Shown here piece by piece: positions 8,881 to 17,173 of a stretch of DNA of 64,000 bases; position 1 is the stretch's first letter; every line of letters begins with the position of its first letter. A program made the position numbers and the translations under genes. The notes beneath the pieces are model-generated. The model saw nothing but the letters and a program-made list of their open reading frames with translations, was not told the origin of the DNA and ran no database searches. Source of the DNA: Streptomyces sp. NBC_00370 (lineage in GTDB: Bacteria; Actinomycetota; Actinomycetes; Streptomycetales; Streptomycetaceae); NCBI RefSeq assembly GCF_036084755.1, contig NZ_CP107968.1, positions 2,052,501 through 2,116,500 on the forward strand, written 5' to 3'.

Positions 8881-9579
8881 ATGCCGGTAGCGATCATCAC
8901 GGGGGCTTCGAAGGGGCTGGGCCGGGCCCTGGCCGACGGGCTCGCCGAGCGCGGCTGGGATCTGGTGCTGGACGCCAGGACCCCGGAGGCGCTGGACGAG
9001 GCGGCGCGGGAGGCCGGGCGGCACGGGACGCGGGTGGTGGCGGTCGCGGGGGACGTCACGGACGGCGGGCACCGGGCGGAGCTGGTGGCGGCCGCCGCCG
9101 GGCTCGGCGGGCTCGATCTGCTGGTGAGCAACGCGAGCGCGCTGGGGGCGCAGCCGCTGGTGCGGCTGGAGCGGCTGGGTCTCGCGGGGCTGCGGGCGGC
9201 GCTGGAGACGAATGTGGTGGCGGCGCTGGGGCTGGTGCAGGAGGCGCTGCCGCTGCTGCGGGCGAGTACTGCGGGGACGGTGATCGCGGTGAGTTCGGAC
9301 GCCGCGGCGGAGGCGTACGAGACGTGGGGCGGTTACGGGGCGTCGAAGGCGGCGCTCGACCATCTGGCGGCTGTGCTCGCCGTGGAGGAGCCGGGGCTGC
9401 GGGTGTGGGCGGTCGATCCGGGTGACATGCGGACCGAGCTGTACGCGGCGGCCGTGCCGGACGACACGGATCCGCGTCCCGAGCCGGCGTCGGTGGTGCC
9501 GGGCTTCCTGCGGCTGCTGGAGCGCCGTCCGGCGAGCGGCCGGTACACGGCCCCTTCGCTGAAGGGGTGGACGGTGTGA
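8881..9579 (+). CDS. SDR family oxidoreductase
   Basis: This 232-aa classical short-chain dehydrogenase has the Rossmann motif TGASKGLGRALADGL, the NNAG-equivalent VSNASALG, active-site Ser in IAVSSDAA, and the YGASK catalytic pair. The start at 8881 follows a GGGAGAGGGAG purine block. It ends with a 4-nt GTGA overlap with the following queA-like gene, which implies coupled translation. The substrate is unknown; coupling to a nucleoside-modifying enzyme homologue is unusual. Confidence 0.9.
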   Translation: MPVAIITGASKGLGRALADGLAERGWDLVLDARTPEALDEAAREAGRHGTRVVAVAGDVTDGGHRAELVAAAAGLGGLDLLVSNASALGAQPLVRLERLGLAGLRAALETNVVAALGLVQEALPLLRASTAGTVIAVSSDAAAEAYETWGGYGASKAALDHLAAVLAVEEPGLRVWAVDPGDMRTELYAAAVPDDTDPRPEPASVVPGFLRLLERRPASGRYTAPSLKGWTV

Positions 9580-10685
9580 GGCGGGCACCGGTGGAGCGGG
9601 GTCTGGACATTCCGCGGGTGCCGGCCGAGCTGTCGGCGCGGGTACCGGCCGAGCAGCGCGGGGCGGGCCGTGACGACGTACGACTGCTGGTGTCGCACGG
9701 CACCCGCGTCTCGCACCATGTCTTCCGCGAGCTGCCCGGGCAGCTGCGGGCCGGGGACGTCCTGGTGGTGAACACGTCGGCGACGCTGGCGGCGGCGGTG
9801 AACGGGCGGATCCGTGGTGAGCGGGTCGTCACACACTTCTCGACGCGGGGTGACGACGGGCGGTGGGCGGTCGAGCTGCGCACCCCCGACCCGGCTGCCG
9901 GGGGTACGACGCTGCCGCGCGCGGGCGGCCCCGCCGGCACGGTCGTCCGGCTGCCGGGCGGGGGACGGCTGGTGCTGGAGCGGCCGCTGGACCCGGCGGG
10001 CGACCGGCTGTGGTGGGCGCGGGCCGAGGACGTCGACGTGCCGGGGCTGCTGCGGGCGTACGGGCGGCCGATCCGGTACGGGTACACGGAGCGGGACCAG
10101 CCGCTGTCGGCGTACCAGACGGTCTTCGCGCTGCCTGCGGCCGACGGCTCGGGTTCCGCGGAGATGCCGAGCGCCGGGCGGCCCTTCACCGCGGGTCTTG
10201 TGGCGGAGCTGGTGAGCAGGGGGGTGCAGTTCGCGCCGATCACGCTCCATACGGGGGTGGCGTCGGCGGAGGCGCACGAGCCGCCGTACCCGGAGCGGTT
10301 CGCGGTGCCCGCCGCGTCGGCGCGGCTGGTGAACGCGGCGCGTGCGGGTGGCGGCCGGGTCGTGGCCGTCGGTACGACGGCGGTGCGGGCGCTGGAGTCG
10401 GCTGCGGGGCCCACCGGGGTGGTGCGGGCGGCTTCGGGGTGGACGGATCTGGTGATCACGCCGCGCCGTGGGGTGCTGGCGGTGGACGGGCTGCTGACGG
10501 GGCTGCACGAGCCGGCGGCCTCCCATCTGCTGATGCTGGAGGCCGTCGCGGGGCGGGCCGCGCTGAGCCGGGGTTATACCGAGGCACTGCGTGAGCGCTA
10601 CCTCTGGCACGAGTTCGGCGACGTCCATCTCCTCCTGGGGGATGAGACCACTCACGCTGTGCGTTGCGAACGCGACGTTTGGTGA
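9576..10685 (+). CDS. QueA-like S-adenosylmethionine:tRNA ribosyltransferase-isomerase family protein
   Basis: The 369-aa product covers the QueA fold: LDIPRVPAELSARVPAEQR at the N-terminus, GDVLVVNTSATLAAAV, YQTVFA, ITLHTGVASAEAH and VAVGTTAVRALESA. True QueA enzymes transfer the ribosyl group of SAM to 7-aminomethyl-deazaguanine in tRNA. Several usually strict blocks differ here (EMPSAGRPFT where AAPTAGLHFT is usual; LHTGVASAE where LHVGLGTF is usual). I therefore do not assign the symbol queA. The start is the GTG in GTGA at 9576, coupled to the SDR stop; an upstream start at 9567 is possible. Confidence 0.8.
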   Translation: MRRAPVERGLDIPRVPAELSARVPAEQRGAGRDDVRLLVSHGTRVSHHVFRELPGQLRAGDVLVVNTSATLAAAVNGRIRGERVVTHFSTRGDDGRWAVELRTPDPAAGGTTLPRAGGPAGTVVRLPGGGRLVLERPLDPAGDRLWWARAEDVDVPGLLRAYGRPIRYGYTERDQPLSAYQTVFALPAADGSGSAEMPSAGRPFTAGLVAELVSRGVQFAPITLHTGVASAEAHEPPYPERFAVPAASARLVNAARAGGGRVVAVGTTAVRALESAAGPTGVVRAASGWTDLVITPRRGVLAVDGLLTGLHEPAASHLLMLEAVAGRAALSRGYTEALRERYLWHEFGDVHLLLGDETTHAVRCERDVW

Positions 10686-10852
10686 AACTGTCATCGCCCC
10701 GATGTGACGCCGCACATAGGACGCACATCACTTACGAAGGGGATTAGTCGACAATGTCCCGGGTGTTAGCTCGGCATAAGTGGGTAAATGGGCGACTTGA
10801 CTACCCCCTGCCCCACACCCCGTCCCACTATCCAGCTTCGTACGTCACACCT

Positions 10853-10881
10853 TTGCCACAGGTTTTTGCTACCGCTAAGAA
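10853..10881 (+). promoter_or_regulatory. Sigma-70-like promoter of the transglycosylase gene
   Basis: A TTGCCA -35 (10853-10858), a 17-bp spacer and a TAAGAA -10 (10876-10881) lie upstream of the lytic transglycosylase gene. Transcription would start near 10888, giving a 5' leader of about 70 nt. The rest of the 271-bp gap before the gene shows no other feature I can support. Confidence 0.5.
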
Positions 10882-10956
10882 TTGCGTCCGTCGCCGCCGG
10901 AAGGCAGTGGGCCTCCCGGCCTCCGCGACTCCCGCTATTCGAAGAGGTACGTCTCT

Positions 10957-11739
10957 ATGTCCGCGTCACGCACCCCTGGTCACAGTCGCCTGAGCAAGAC
11001 CCACAAGGTTTCGATCGCCGGCATCGCCGCGATCGGCGCCGCCTCACTGGCGTTCTCCCTGGTCCCCGGTAACGCATCCGCCGACGTCGATTCCCACTCC
11101 GTGGCCGCCGCAGCGCCGGTGGCCTGGAACTCCACTTCGGGAACCCAGGCGTCAGCGCTCCACGCGAGCATCGCCAAGCAGCAGCTTTCCGCCGAGAACG
11201 CCGCCAAGGTCCAGGCCCAGGCGTTCGCCAAGGCGGCGTCCCACGCCAAGACGGTCAAGGCGGAGAAGGACGCCAAGGCCAAGGCCGAGGCAGCCAAGAA
11301 GGCCAAGGCCGAGAAGGCAGCCAAGGCCAAGGCGGCCGCCAAGGCGAAGGCCGCGGCAGCCAAGAAGCGCGCCAAGGGCCAGGCCGCCAACCGCTCGACG
11401 GTTCGCAAGCCGGTCTACGCCAACAACCTCGACGGCTGGATCCGTGAGTCCCTGTCGATCATGAAGAAGCACGGCATCCCGGGTTCGTACAACGGGCTGC
11501 ACCGCAACATCATCCGTGAGTCGTCGGGCAACCCGATGGCCATCAACAACTGGGACATCAACGCCCGCAACGGTATACCGTCGAAGGGCCTGCTCCAGGT
11601 CATCCCCCCGACGTTCAAGACGTACCACGTCTCCGGAACGCCCAATAACATCTACGACCCCGTCGCCAACATCGTCGCCGCGGCCAACTACGCGGCCGAC
11701 CGGTACGGCTCGATGGACAACGTCAACAGCGCCTACTGA
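10957..11739 (+). CDS. Secreted lytic transglycosylase (SLT domain)
   Basis: The 260-aa protein has a signal peptide ending near ASA (residue about 45), a long Ala/Lys-rich segment (about 85-145) made of repeated KAKAEAAKKAKA-like units, and a C-terminal transglycosylase domain with ESSGNPMAINNWD and SKGLLQVIPPTF. The catalytic Glu is in the IIRESSGNP motif. The Lys/Ala segment probably binds anionic wall polymers. It likely remodels peptidoglycan outside the membrane. The ATG at 10957 is preceded by a GAGG sequence. Confidence 0.92.
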   Translation: MSASRTPGHSRLSKTHKVSIAGIAAIGAASLAFSLVPGNASADVDSHSVAAAAPVAWNSTSGTQASALHASIAKQQLSAENAAKVQAQAFAKAASHAKTVKAEKDAKAKAEAAKKAKAEKAAKAKAAAKAKAAAAKKRAKGQAANRSTVRKPVYANNLDGWIRESLSIMKKHGIPGSYNGLHRNIIRESSGNPMAINNWDINARNGIPSKGLLQVIPPTFKTYHVSGTPNNIYDPVANIVAAANYAADRYGSMDNVNSAY

Positions 11740-11760
11740 GCCGCGCCATCCGTACGCCGA

Positions 11761-11788
11761 AGGGCGGCACCCGCTGGGGTGCCGCCCT
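11761..11788. terminator. Bidirectional hairpin terminator
   Basis: AGGGCGGCACC (11761-11771) pairs perfectly with GGTGCCGCCCT (11778-11788) around a 6-nt loop. It lies between the convergent transglycosylase and FHA-ABC genes and can serve both. Confidence 0.85.
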
Positions 11789-11817
11789 CCGGCGCGTGTA
11801 CGTCTCCTGGCGATGCG

Positions 11818-14367
11818 CTACTTGCGCATGACCTCGGGCTCGTGGCGGCGCAGCAGCCGCGACACGATGAAGCCGCAGATGACCCCGAGCGCGATCAGCG
11901 CGATCATGTCGATGCTCCACTGGGTGGCCGAGTGCTCCCACAGCGGGTCGAGGTCGTTCGGCTTCTCCGGGTCCCACGGCGCCATCAGGTGCGACAGGTC
12001 GAGCGTCGCGCCCGCCGCGCTGAGTGCCCAGCGCGAGGGCATCAGCCAGGCGAACTGGTCGAGCCCGGCCTTGCCGAAGATCTGGAAGAGCGTGCCGGTG
12101 AAGACGAGCTGCACGATCGCGAACATCACGAGCAGCGGCATGGTCTTCTCGGCCGTCTTGACCAGGGAGGAGATCACCAGACCGAACATCATCGAGGTGA
12201 AGCCGATGCCGATGATCGCCAGGCACAGTTCGACGGCCGGGTTGGTGACCAGCCCCTCGGCCGGCAGGTCGCGCACCGAGAAGCCGATGCCGCAGATGAT
12301 GACGGCCTGCAGGGCCGTGATCACACCGAGCACGATGACCTTGGACATCAGGTACGCGGAGCGGGACAGGCCGACCGACCGTTCCCGTTCGTAGATCACC
12401 CGCTCCTTGATCAGCTCTCGTACGGAGTTGGCCGAGCCCGAGAAGCACATGCCGACCACGAGAATCATCATGATCATGCCGGCGCCGCCGTTGAAGCGCG
12501 CGGGCGGTGTGGGCGGGCCCAGTCCGAACTTCGCCGGGATCACCACACTCACCCCGCCGAGGATCGCGGGCAGCAGCACCATGAGTCCGAGGAATCCGCG
12601 GTCGGACGCGATCACCGCGACATAGCGCCGGATCAGCGTCCACAGCTGGGAGCCCCAGCTCTGCGGCTTCGGCGGCCGCATCTGCGCCCGCGAGGGGAGC
12701 TGCGCGGTCTGGACGGCGACGGCGTCGATGTCGGCCGCGTATATCTGGTAGTGCTCGGAGCCGCGCCAGCGGCCCGCCCAGTCGTAGTCGCGGTAGTTCT
12801 CGAACGCCGAGAAGACGTCCGCCCAGCTGCCGTAGCCGAAGAAGTTGAGCGCTTCCTCCGGCGGGCCGAAGTACGCGACGGAGCCGCCGGGCGCCATGAC
12901 GAGCAGCTTGTCGCAGATCGCCAGCTCGGCCACGGAGTGGGTGACGACCAGGACCGTACGGCCGTCGTCGGCGAGGCCGCGCAGCAGCTGCATGACGTCG
13001 CGGTCCATGCCCGGGTCGAGGCCCGAGGTCGGCTCGTCCAGGAAGATCAGCGACGGCTTGGTGAGCAGTTCGAGCGCGACGGAGACGCGCTTGCGCTGGC
13101 CACCGGAGAGGGAGGTGACCTTCTTCTCCTTGTGCACGTCGAGCTTCAGCTCGCGCAGCACCTCGTCGATACGGGACTCGCGCTCGGCCTCCGCCGTGTC
13201 ACCGGGGAAGCGGAGCTTGGCCGCGTACTTGAGCGCCTTCCTGACGGTCAGTTCCTTGTGCAGGATGTCGTCCTGCGGGACCAGACCGATGCGCTGGCGC
13301 AGCTCGGCGAACTGCTTGTACAGGTTCCTGTTGTCGTACAGGACGTCGCCCTGGTCGGCGGGCCGGTAGCCGGTCAGCGCCTTGAGCAGGGTGGACTTGC
13401 CGGAGCCCGACGGGCCGATGACCGCGATCAGCGACTTCTCGGGGACGCCGAAGGAGACGTCCTTGAGGATCTGCTTGCCGCCGTCGACCGTCACGGTGAG
13501 ATGGCGGGCGGAGAAGGACACCTCGCCGGTGTCGACGAACTCCTCAAGGCGGTCGCCGACGAGCCGGAAGGCCGAGTGCCCCACACCGACGACGTCGTCG
13601 GGGCTGAGGAGGACCGTGCCGGACTTGGCGATCGGCTGCCCGTTGACGTACGTGCCGTTGTGCGAGCCGAGGTCGCGGATCTCGAAGCGGCCGTCGGGCA
13701 TCGCGGTGAACTCGGCGTGCAGCCGGGAGACCTGGAGGTCGGAGACGACCAGTTCGTTCTCCAGGGCACGGCCGATGCGCATGACCCGGCCGAGCGAGAG
13801 CTGGTGGAACGTGGTGGGGCTGCGGTCCCCGTACACCGGCGGCGCCCCCGCGGCGCCGCCCGCTGCGGAACTCTGCTGCGGCACGGGCGCGGGCGGGAAC
13901 TGTGCCTGCGGTGCCGGTGTCTGCGGTGTCTGCGGCCAGCCCTGCTGCGGCTGGGCCGGGGCCTGTGGCGCCCCCGCGGCTGCCTGCGGCGCCGCGGGGG
14001 CCATGGCTTGTTGCTGAGCCGGCTGGGCCTGCTGCGGCACGGCCTGCGCCGGCGCCGACTGCGGGGCCGCCGTGAGACTCATCCGCGGCCCGTCGGTGGG
14101 ATTACCGAGATGCACCACGGAGCCGGGACCCAGCTCCAACTGCTGCACGCGCTGGCCCTGTGAGTAGGTGCCGTTGGTGCTGCCGTGGTCCTCCATGACC
14201 CAACTGCGGGCTCCCCGGCTGATGGTGGCGTGACGCCACGAGACCCTGGCGTCGTCGATCACCAGGTCCCCCTGTGGATCCCGGCCAAGTGTGTACGACC
14301 TGGACGGATCGAGAGTCCAGGTCCTTCCGTTCAATTCCAGTACGAGTTCCGGCACTCCGCGCCCCAC
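11818..14367 (-). CDS. FHA-domain ABC transporter, ATPase-permease fusion
   Basis: The 849-aa multidomain protein begins with a first FHA domain (about 1-100; YTLGRDPQGDLVIDD, DHGSTNGTY), followed by a Pro/Gln/Ala-rich linker (about 105-185) and a second FHA domain (about 190-285; MRIGRALENELVVSDL, LGSHNGTYVNG). An ABCG-like ATPase follows (Walker A GPSGSGKSTLLKALTGY, signature LSGGQRKRVSVAL, Walker B LIFLDEPTSGLD), then an ABC2-type permease with six helices (about 590-849). FHA domains bind phosphothreonine, so transport is probably gated by a Ser/Thr kinase. The substrate is unknown. The GTG start follows GGGGGAAAA. Confidence 0.93.
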   Translation of the reverse strand: MGRGVPELVLELNGRTWTLDPSRSYTLGRDPQGDLVIDDARVSWRHATISRGARSWVMEDHGSTNGTYSQGQRVQQLELGPGSVVHLGNPTDGPRMSLTAAPQSAPAQAVPQQAQPAQQQAMAPAAPQAAAGAPQAPAQPQQGWPQTPQTPAPQAQFPPAPVPQQSSAAGGAAGAPPVYGDRSPTTFHQLSLGRVMRIGRALENELVVSDLQVSRLHAEFTAMPDGRFEIRDLGSHNGTYVNGQPIAKSGTVLLSPDDVVGVGHSAFRLVGDRLEEFVDTGEVSFSARHLTVTVDGGKQILKDVSFGVPEKSLIAVIGPSGSGKSTLLKALTGYRPADQGDVLYDNRNLYKQFAELRQRIGLVPQDDILHKELTVRKALKYAAKLRFPGDTAEAERESRIDEVLRELKLDVHKEKKVTSLSGGQRKRVSVALELLTKPSLIFLDEPTSGLDPGMDRDVMQLLRGLADDGRTVLVVTHSVAELAICDKLLVMAPGGSVAYFGPPEEALNFFGYGSWADVFSAFENYRDYDWAGRWRGSEHYQIYAADIDAVAVQTAQLPSRAQMRPPKPQSWGSQLWTLIRRYVAVIASDRGFLGLMVLLPAILGGVSVVIPAKFGLGPPTPPARFNGGAGMIMMILVVGMCFSGSANSVRELIKERVIYERERSVGLSRSAYLMSKVIVLGVITALQAVIICGIGFSVRDLPAEGLVTNPAVELCLAIIGIGFTSMMFGLVISSLVKTAEKTMPLLVMFAIVQLVFTGTLFQIFGKAGLDQFAWLMPSRWALSAAGATLDLSHLMAPWDPEKPNDLDPLWEHSATQWSIDMIALIALGVICGFIVSRLLRRHEPEVMRK

Positions 14368-14541
14368 TAGTTTTCCCCCGAGGTACCCCCATCACAGGGA
14401 GTCTAGGGATGGCGAACATCGGGGGGAACTATTTCAGGCTCGGCCCTTCCTCGGAAAGTCGGGCCCACCGAATACCGTGTTTGTCCGGCACGCGGGACGG
14501 CCGGCCGGTCCCGGGGCGCCGCCCGCTACGGTGGGATCACC

Positions 14542-15777
14542 ATGAGCGCATCGCAGCCGAATCAGACCGCTGACGTCCCCACTCTTCTGGTAAAGATCTT
14601 CGGGAAGGACCGCCCCGGGATCACCGCCGGCCTCTTCGACACCCTCGCGGCCTACTCCGTCGACGTCATCGACATCGAGCAGGTCGTCACCCGTGGCCGT
14701 ATCGTCCTGTGCGCGCTCATCACGGCGCCGACGGTCGGCGGCACGACCGAGGGCGAACTGCGGGCCACCGTGCACAGCTGGACCGAATCCCTCAAACTCC
14801 AGGCCGAGATCATCTCCGGCATGGGCGACAACCGGCCGCGCGGCAGCGGCCGTTCACATGTCACCGTGCTCGGCAACCCGCTGACGGCCGAGTCGACCGC
14901 CGCCATCGCCGCCGGCATCACCTCGGTCGGCGGGAACATCGACCGGATCTTCCGACTGGCCAAGTACCCCGTCACGGCGGTCGAGTTCGCGGTCTCCGGC
15001 GCGCCCACCGAGCAGCTGCGCAGCCGGCTCGCACCCGAGGCCGCCGAGATCGGTGTGGATGTGGCGGTGGTCGCCGCCGGACTCCAGCGCAGGGCCCAGC
15101 GGCTGGTGGTCATGGACGTGGACTCGACCCTGATCCAGGACGAGGTCATCGAACTCTTCGCGGCGCACGCGGGCTGTGAGGCGGAGGTCGCCGAGGTCAC
15201 CGCGCGGGCCATGCTCGGCGAGCTGGACTTCGAGCAGTCCCTGCACGCGCGGGTGGCGCTGCTCGCCGGGCTCGACGTCTCGGTGGTCGACAAGGTGCGT
15301 ACGGAGGTACGGCTCACACCGGGGGCCCGCACCCTGATCCGTACGCTCAAGCGGCTCGGCTACCAAGTGGGCGTGGTCTCGGGGGGGTTCACCCAGGTGA
15401 CCGACGCGCTCAAGGAACAGCTCGGGCTCGACTTCGCCGCCGCCAACACACTGGAGATCGTGGACGGCAAGCTCACCGGACGGGTGGTCGGCGATGTGGT
15501 CGACCGCGCGGGCAAGGCCAGGCTGCTGCGCAGGTTCGCAGCCGAGGCGGGGGTGCCGCTGGCGCAGACCGTGGCGATCGGCGACGGCGCCAACGACCTC
15601 GACATGCTGAACGCTGCGGGGCTCGGGGTCGCGTTCAACGCCAAGCCGGTGGTGCGCGAGGCGGCGCACACGGCGGTGAACGTGCCGTTCCTCGACACCG
15701 TCCTGTACCTGCTGGGCATCACACGCGACGAGGTCGAGACGGCGGACGACGAGGACGGTGTCACGGAGGAGTACTGA
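14542..15777 (+). CDS. serB: Phosphoserine phosphatase with N-terminal ACT domains
   Basis: The 411-aa enzyme completes serine biosynthesis by dephosphorylating phosphoserine. Residues 1-180 hold ACT-type regulatory sequence (LLVKIFGKDRPGITAGLFDT). The HAD catalytic core has the nucleophile motif DVDSTLIQDEVIELFA, motif II VVSGGFTQV, and motif IV IGDGANDLDML. The length fits the long actinobacterial SerB form. A TACGGT -10 ends 9 nt before the ATG, so the transcript has almost no leader. It is divergent from the FHA-ABC gene. Confidence 0.96.
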   Translation: MSASQPNQTADVPTLLVKIFGKDRPGITAGLFDTLAAYSVDVIDIEQVVTRGRIVLCALITAPTVGGTTEGELRATVHSWTESLKLQAEIISGMGDNRPRGSGRSHVTVLGNPLTAESTAAIAAGITSVGGNIDRIFRLAKYPVTAVEFAVSGAPTEQLRSRLAPEAAEIGVDVAVVAAGLQRRAQRLVVMDVDSTLIQDEVIELFAAHAGCEAEVAEVTARAMLGELDFEQSLHARVALLAGLDVSVVDKVRTEVRLTPGARTLIRTLKRLGYQVGVVSGGFTQVTDALKEQLGLDFAAANTLEIVDGKLTGRVVGDVVDRAGKARLLRRFAAEAGVPLAQTVAIGDGANDLDMLNAAGLGVAFNAKPVVREAAHTAVNVPFLDTVLYLLGITRDEVETADDEDGVTEEY

Positions 15778-15828
15778 GCGCGGACCGGCCATGCACCGGC
15801 AGTACACCGGCCGGCTGCGGACGTACGA

Positions 15829-15859
15829 GGCCCCGGCGCGGATCGTCCGCGCCGGGGCC
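15829..15859. terminator. Perfect hairpin terminator after serB
   Basis: GGCCCCGGCGCG (15829-15840) pairs with CGCGCCGGGGCC (15848-15859) around a 7-nt loop, between convergent serB and the histidine phosphatase gene. No U-tract follows, as is usual in this genus. Confidence 0.85.
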
Positions 15860-15888
15860 GGGTGATGTCAGGGGTCAGCGGCCGCTGA

Positions 15889-16407
15889 TCAGTCGTGCGG
15901 TGCCCAGTAGTCGACGAGCTTGCCCACGCCGTGTTCCACCGACTTCCAGGTGCCGGTGAAGCCGACGACGGCGAATCCCGCGGTCGGGAAGCCGCCTTGC
16001 GTCATACGGGCGAGCGCGTCACCCTCGGAGCCGCCGGACAGCGCGTCGGCGAGCGTGTGCATGCCGGGGTTGTGACCGATGACCAGCAGATCCCGCACCT
16101 CGTCGGCGGTCTCGTTGATCAGCGCGAGGAGGTCGCCGAGCGACGCGTCGTACAGCCGCTCCTCGTAGACGGTCCTGGGCCGGTGCGGCATCTCGTGCAC
16201 GGCGAGCTTCCAGGTCTCCCGGGTCCTGACCGAGGTCGAGCAGACTGCCAGGTCGAAGGGGATACCGGTCTCACCGAGCTTGCGTCCGGCCATCGAGGCG
16301 TCCAGGCGGCCCCGCTCGGCCAGCGGCCGTTCATGGTCGGACACCTGGGGCCAGTCGGCCTTCGCATGCCGGAGTAGGACGATCCTGCGGGGTGTATCGA
16401 CGCTCAT
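15889..16407 (-). CDS. SixA-type histidine phosphatase
   Basis: The 172-aa protein of the histidine phosphatase superfamily has the RHG-type motif VLLRHAKADWP (catalytic His), the Arg in STSVRTRETW, and the second His in LLVIGHNPGMH. SixA proteins remove phosphate from phosphohistidine on HPt domains, though many relatives act on small phosphoesters. The start MSVDTPRR at 16407 is preceded by CTGGGG; an upstream in-frame start at 16482 lacks a site. No partner gene is evident. Confidence 0.9.
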   Translation of the reverse strand: MSVDTPRRIVLLRHAKADWPQVSDHERPLAERGRLDASMAGRKLGETGIPFDLAVCSTSVRTRETWKLAVHEMPHRPRTVYEERLYDASLGDLLALINETADEVRDLLVIGHNPGMHTLADALSGGSEGDALARMTQGGFPTAGFAVVGFTGTWKSVEHGVGKLVDYWAPHD

Positions 16408-16498
16408 GCACCCCAGCTTCGCATGAAATGCGCCGCCGGGCGCAGGGTGTTGACGGGCTCCACGGGAGAGGTCGCGGGACACCCGGAAATCGGGGTCG

Positions 16499-16705
16499 TC
16501 ACGGGGTCAGGAGCTGGAAGAGGTGCGCCAGGATCCGGCCGACGGCCGGATCGCCTGCGGCCGCCTCGGCCTGCCCCGTACCGGTCATGAGCAGCAGCAG
16601 CGCGGCGAAGGCGACGGCGGGCAGGGCGATGGCCCACCACGGCAGCCTGATCTCCGTGCTGCCCTGGGCGGGACGGGCGGATCGGGGGTGCGCTGGGGCC
16701 GTCAT
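16499..16705 (-). CDS. Small membrane protein, unknown function
   Basis: The 68-aa protein has a charged N-terminus, one transmembrane helix (LPWWAIALPAVAFAALLLLM) and a short C-terminal tail. A GGAGG-type site sits 6 nt before the ATG. I know of similar small Streptomyces proteins but no function. It lies 91 bp upstream of the SixA-type gene on the same strand. Confidence 0.7.
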   Translation of the reverse strand: MTAPAHPRSARPAQGSTEIRLPWWAIALPAVAFAALLLLMTGTGQAEAAAGDPAVGRILAHLFQLLTP

Positions 16706-16838
16706 GGCCGCCTCCGGTGGGCTGCGGGGTGGGTCTGCGATTCGATGGGTCCGAATCTACGGATCATGACCTCCGGAGCCCATCCGGTGACCCACCCACT
16801 CAACCCTGAACCTGCCCCCCTAAGGGACAGGGGTGCTA

Positions 16839-16980
16839 GCCCCCTCTTTTTAGGGCTCGGTTCGCCTCCGGGGCGCTTTAAGCCCCTGTCGACGGTCGAC
16901 CGTGCTCGCCCCACTCGTACCTCGCGGGCCCGCGCGCGCTCTCCCTTTCGACAGCGGCGCGCCCCTTCGGCTCACTCGCC
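16839..16980 (-). repeat. Dispersed intergenic repeat, copy D (inverted)
   Basis: This is a ~140-bp copy of the repeat seen at 6083-6470, in reverse orientation: it reads CCCCTCTTTTTAGGGCTCGG at its left edge and ends with GGCTCACTCGCC. It occupies most of the 347-bp gap between the small membrane protein and the SGM_5486-like gene. The block corresponding to the GAGGAACGAGCGG region has several changes. Confidence 0.9.
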
Positions 16981-17021
16981 ACGTGATCGGGGCGGGCCCG
17001 GGACGAACAGTGAACCCCTGG

Positions 17022-17060
17022 GCGCCCCGGAGGCGAACCGAGCCCCAAAAAATCAGGGCG
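17022..17060 (+). repeat. Dispersed intergenic repeat, partial copy E (right end only)
   Basis: Only the right-hand ~35 bp are present (GCGCCCCGGAGGCGAACCGA, then GCCCCAAAAAA), in the same orientation as copies A-C. The A-tract runs directly into the stop codon (TCA at 17053-17055) of the minus-strand gene that follows. Confidence 0.8.
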
Positions 17061-17169
17061 ACGCCAGGGTGGCGATGATGGCGATGACGACCATGATGCC
17101 GATGATCGTGCCGAACACGATGAGCAGCTTCTGCTGGCCGTTCTGGGGATTCGGGTCGAGGACTGGCAT
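17053..17169 (-). CDS. SGM_5486-family transporter-associated small membrane protein
   Basis: The 38-aa protein starts MPVLDPNPQNGQQ and has one transmembrane helix (about residues 15-35, LLIVFGTIIGIMVVIAIIA). Its start lies 4 nt after the stop of the MFS transporter gene, so the two are co-transcribed. Size, motif and position match the small family that accompanies this CynX-type transporter in Streptomyces. It may be a small accessory subunit; function is unproven. The stop codon is contiguous with a repeat fragment. Confidence 0.8.
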   Translation of the reverse strand: MPVLDPNPQNGQQKLLIVFGTIIGIMVVIAIIATLASP

Positions 17170-17173
17170 GCGC

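Noticed and set aside
10686..10956. Possible c-di-AMP (ydaO) riboswitch before the transglycosylase gene
   Set aside because: Such riboswitches precede related wall hydrolases in Streptomyces, but the conserved aptamer blocks are not visible here and a good promoter lies within about 75 bp of the start.
11779..14163. 794-codon plus-strand open frame
   Set aside because: It lies antisense to the FHA-ABC transporter; its Asp/Glu/His/Gly-rich composition is the usual shadow of a high-GC gene.
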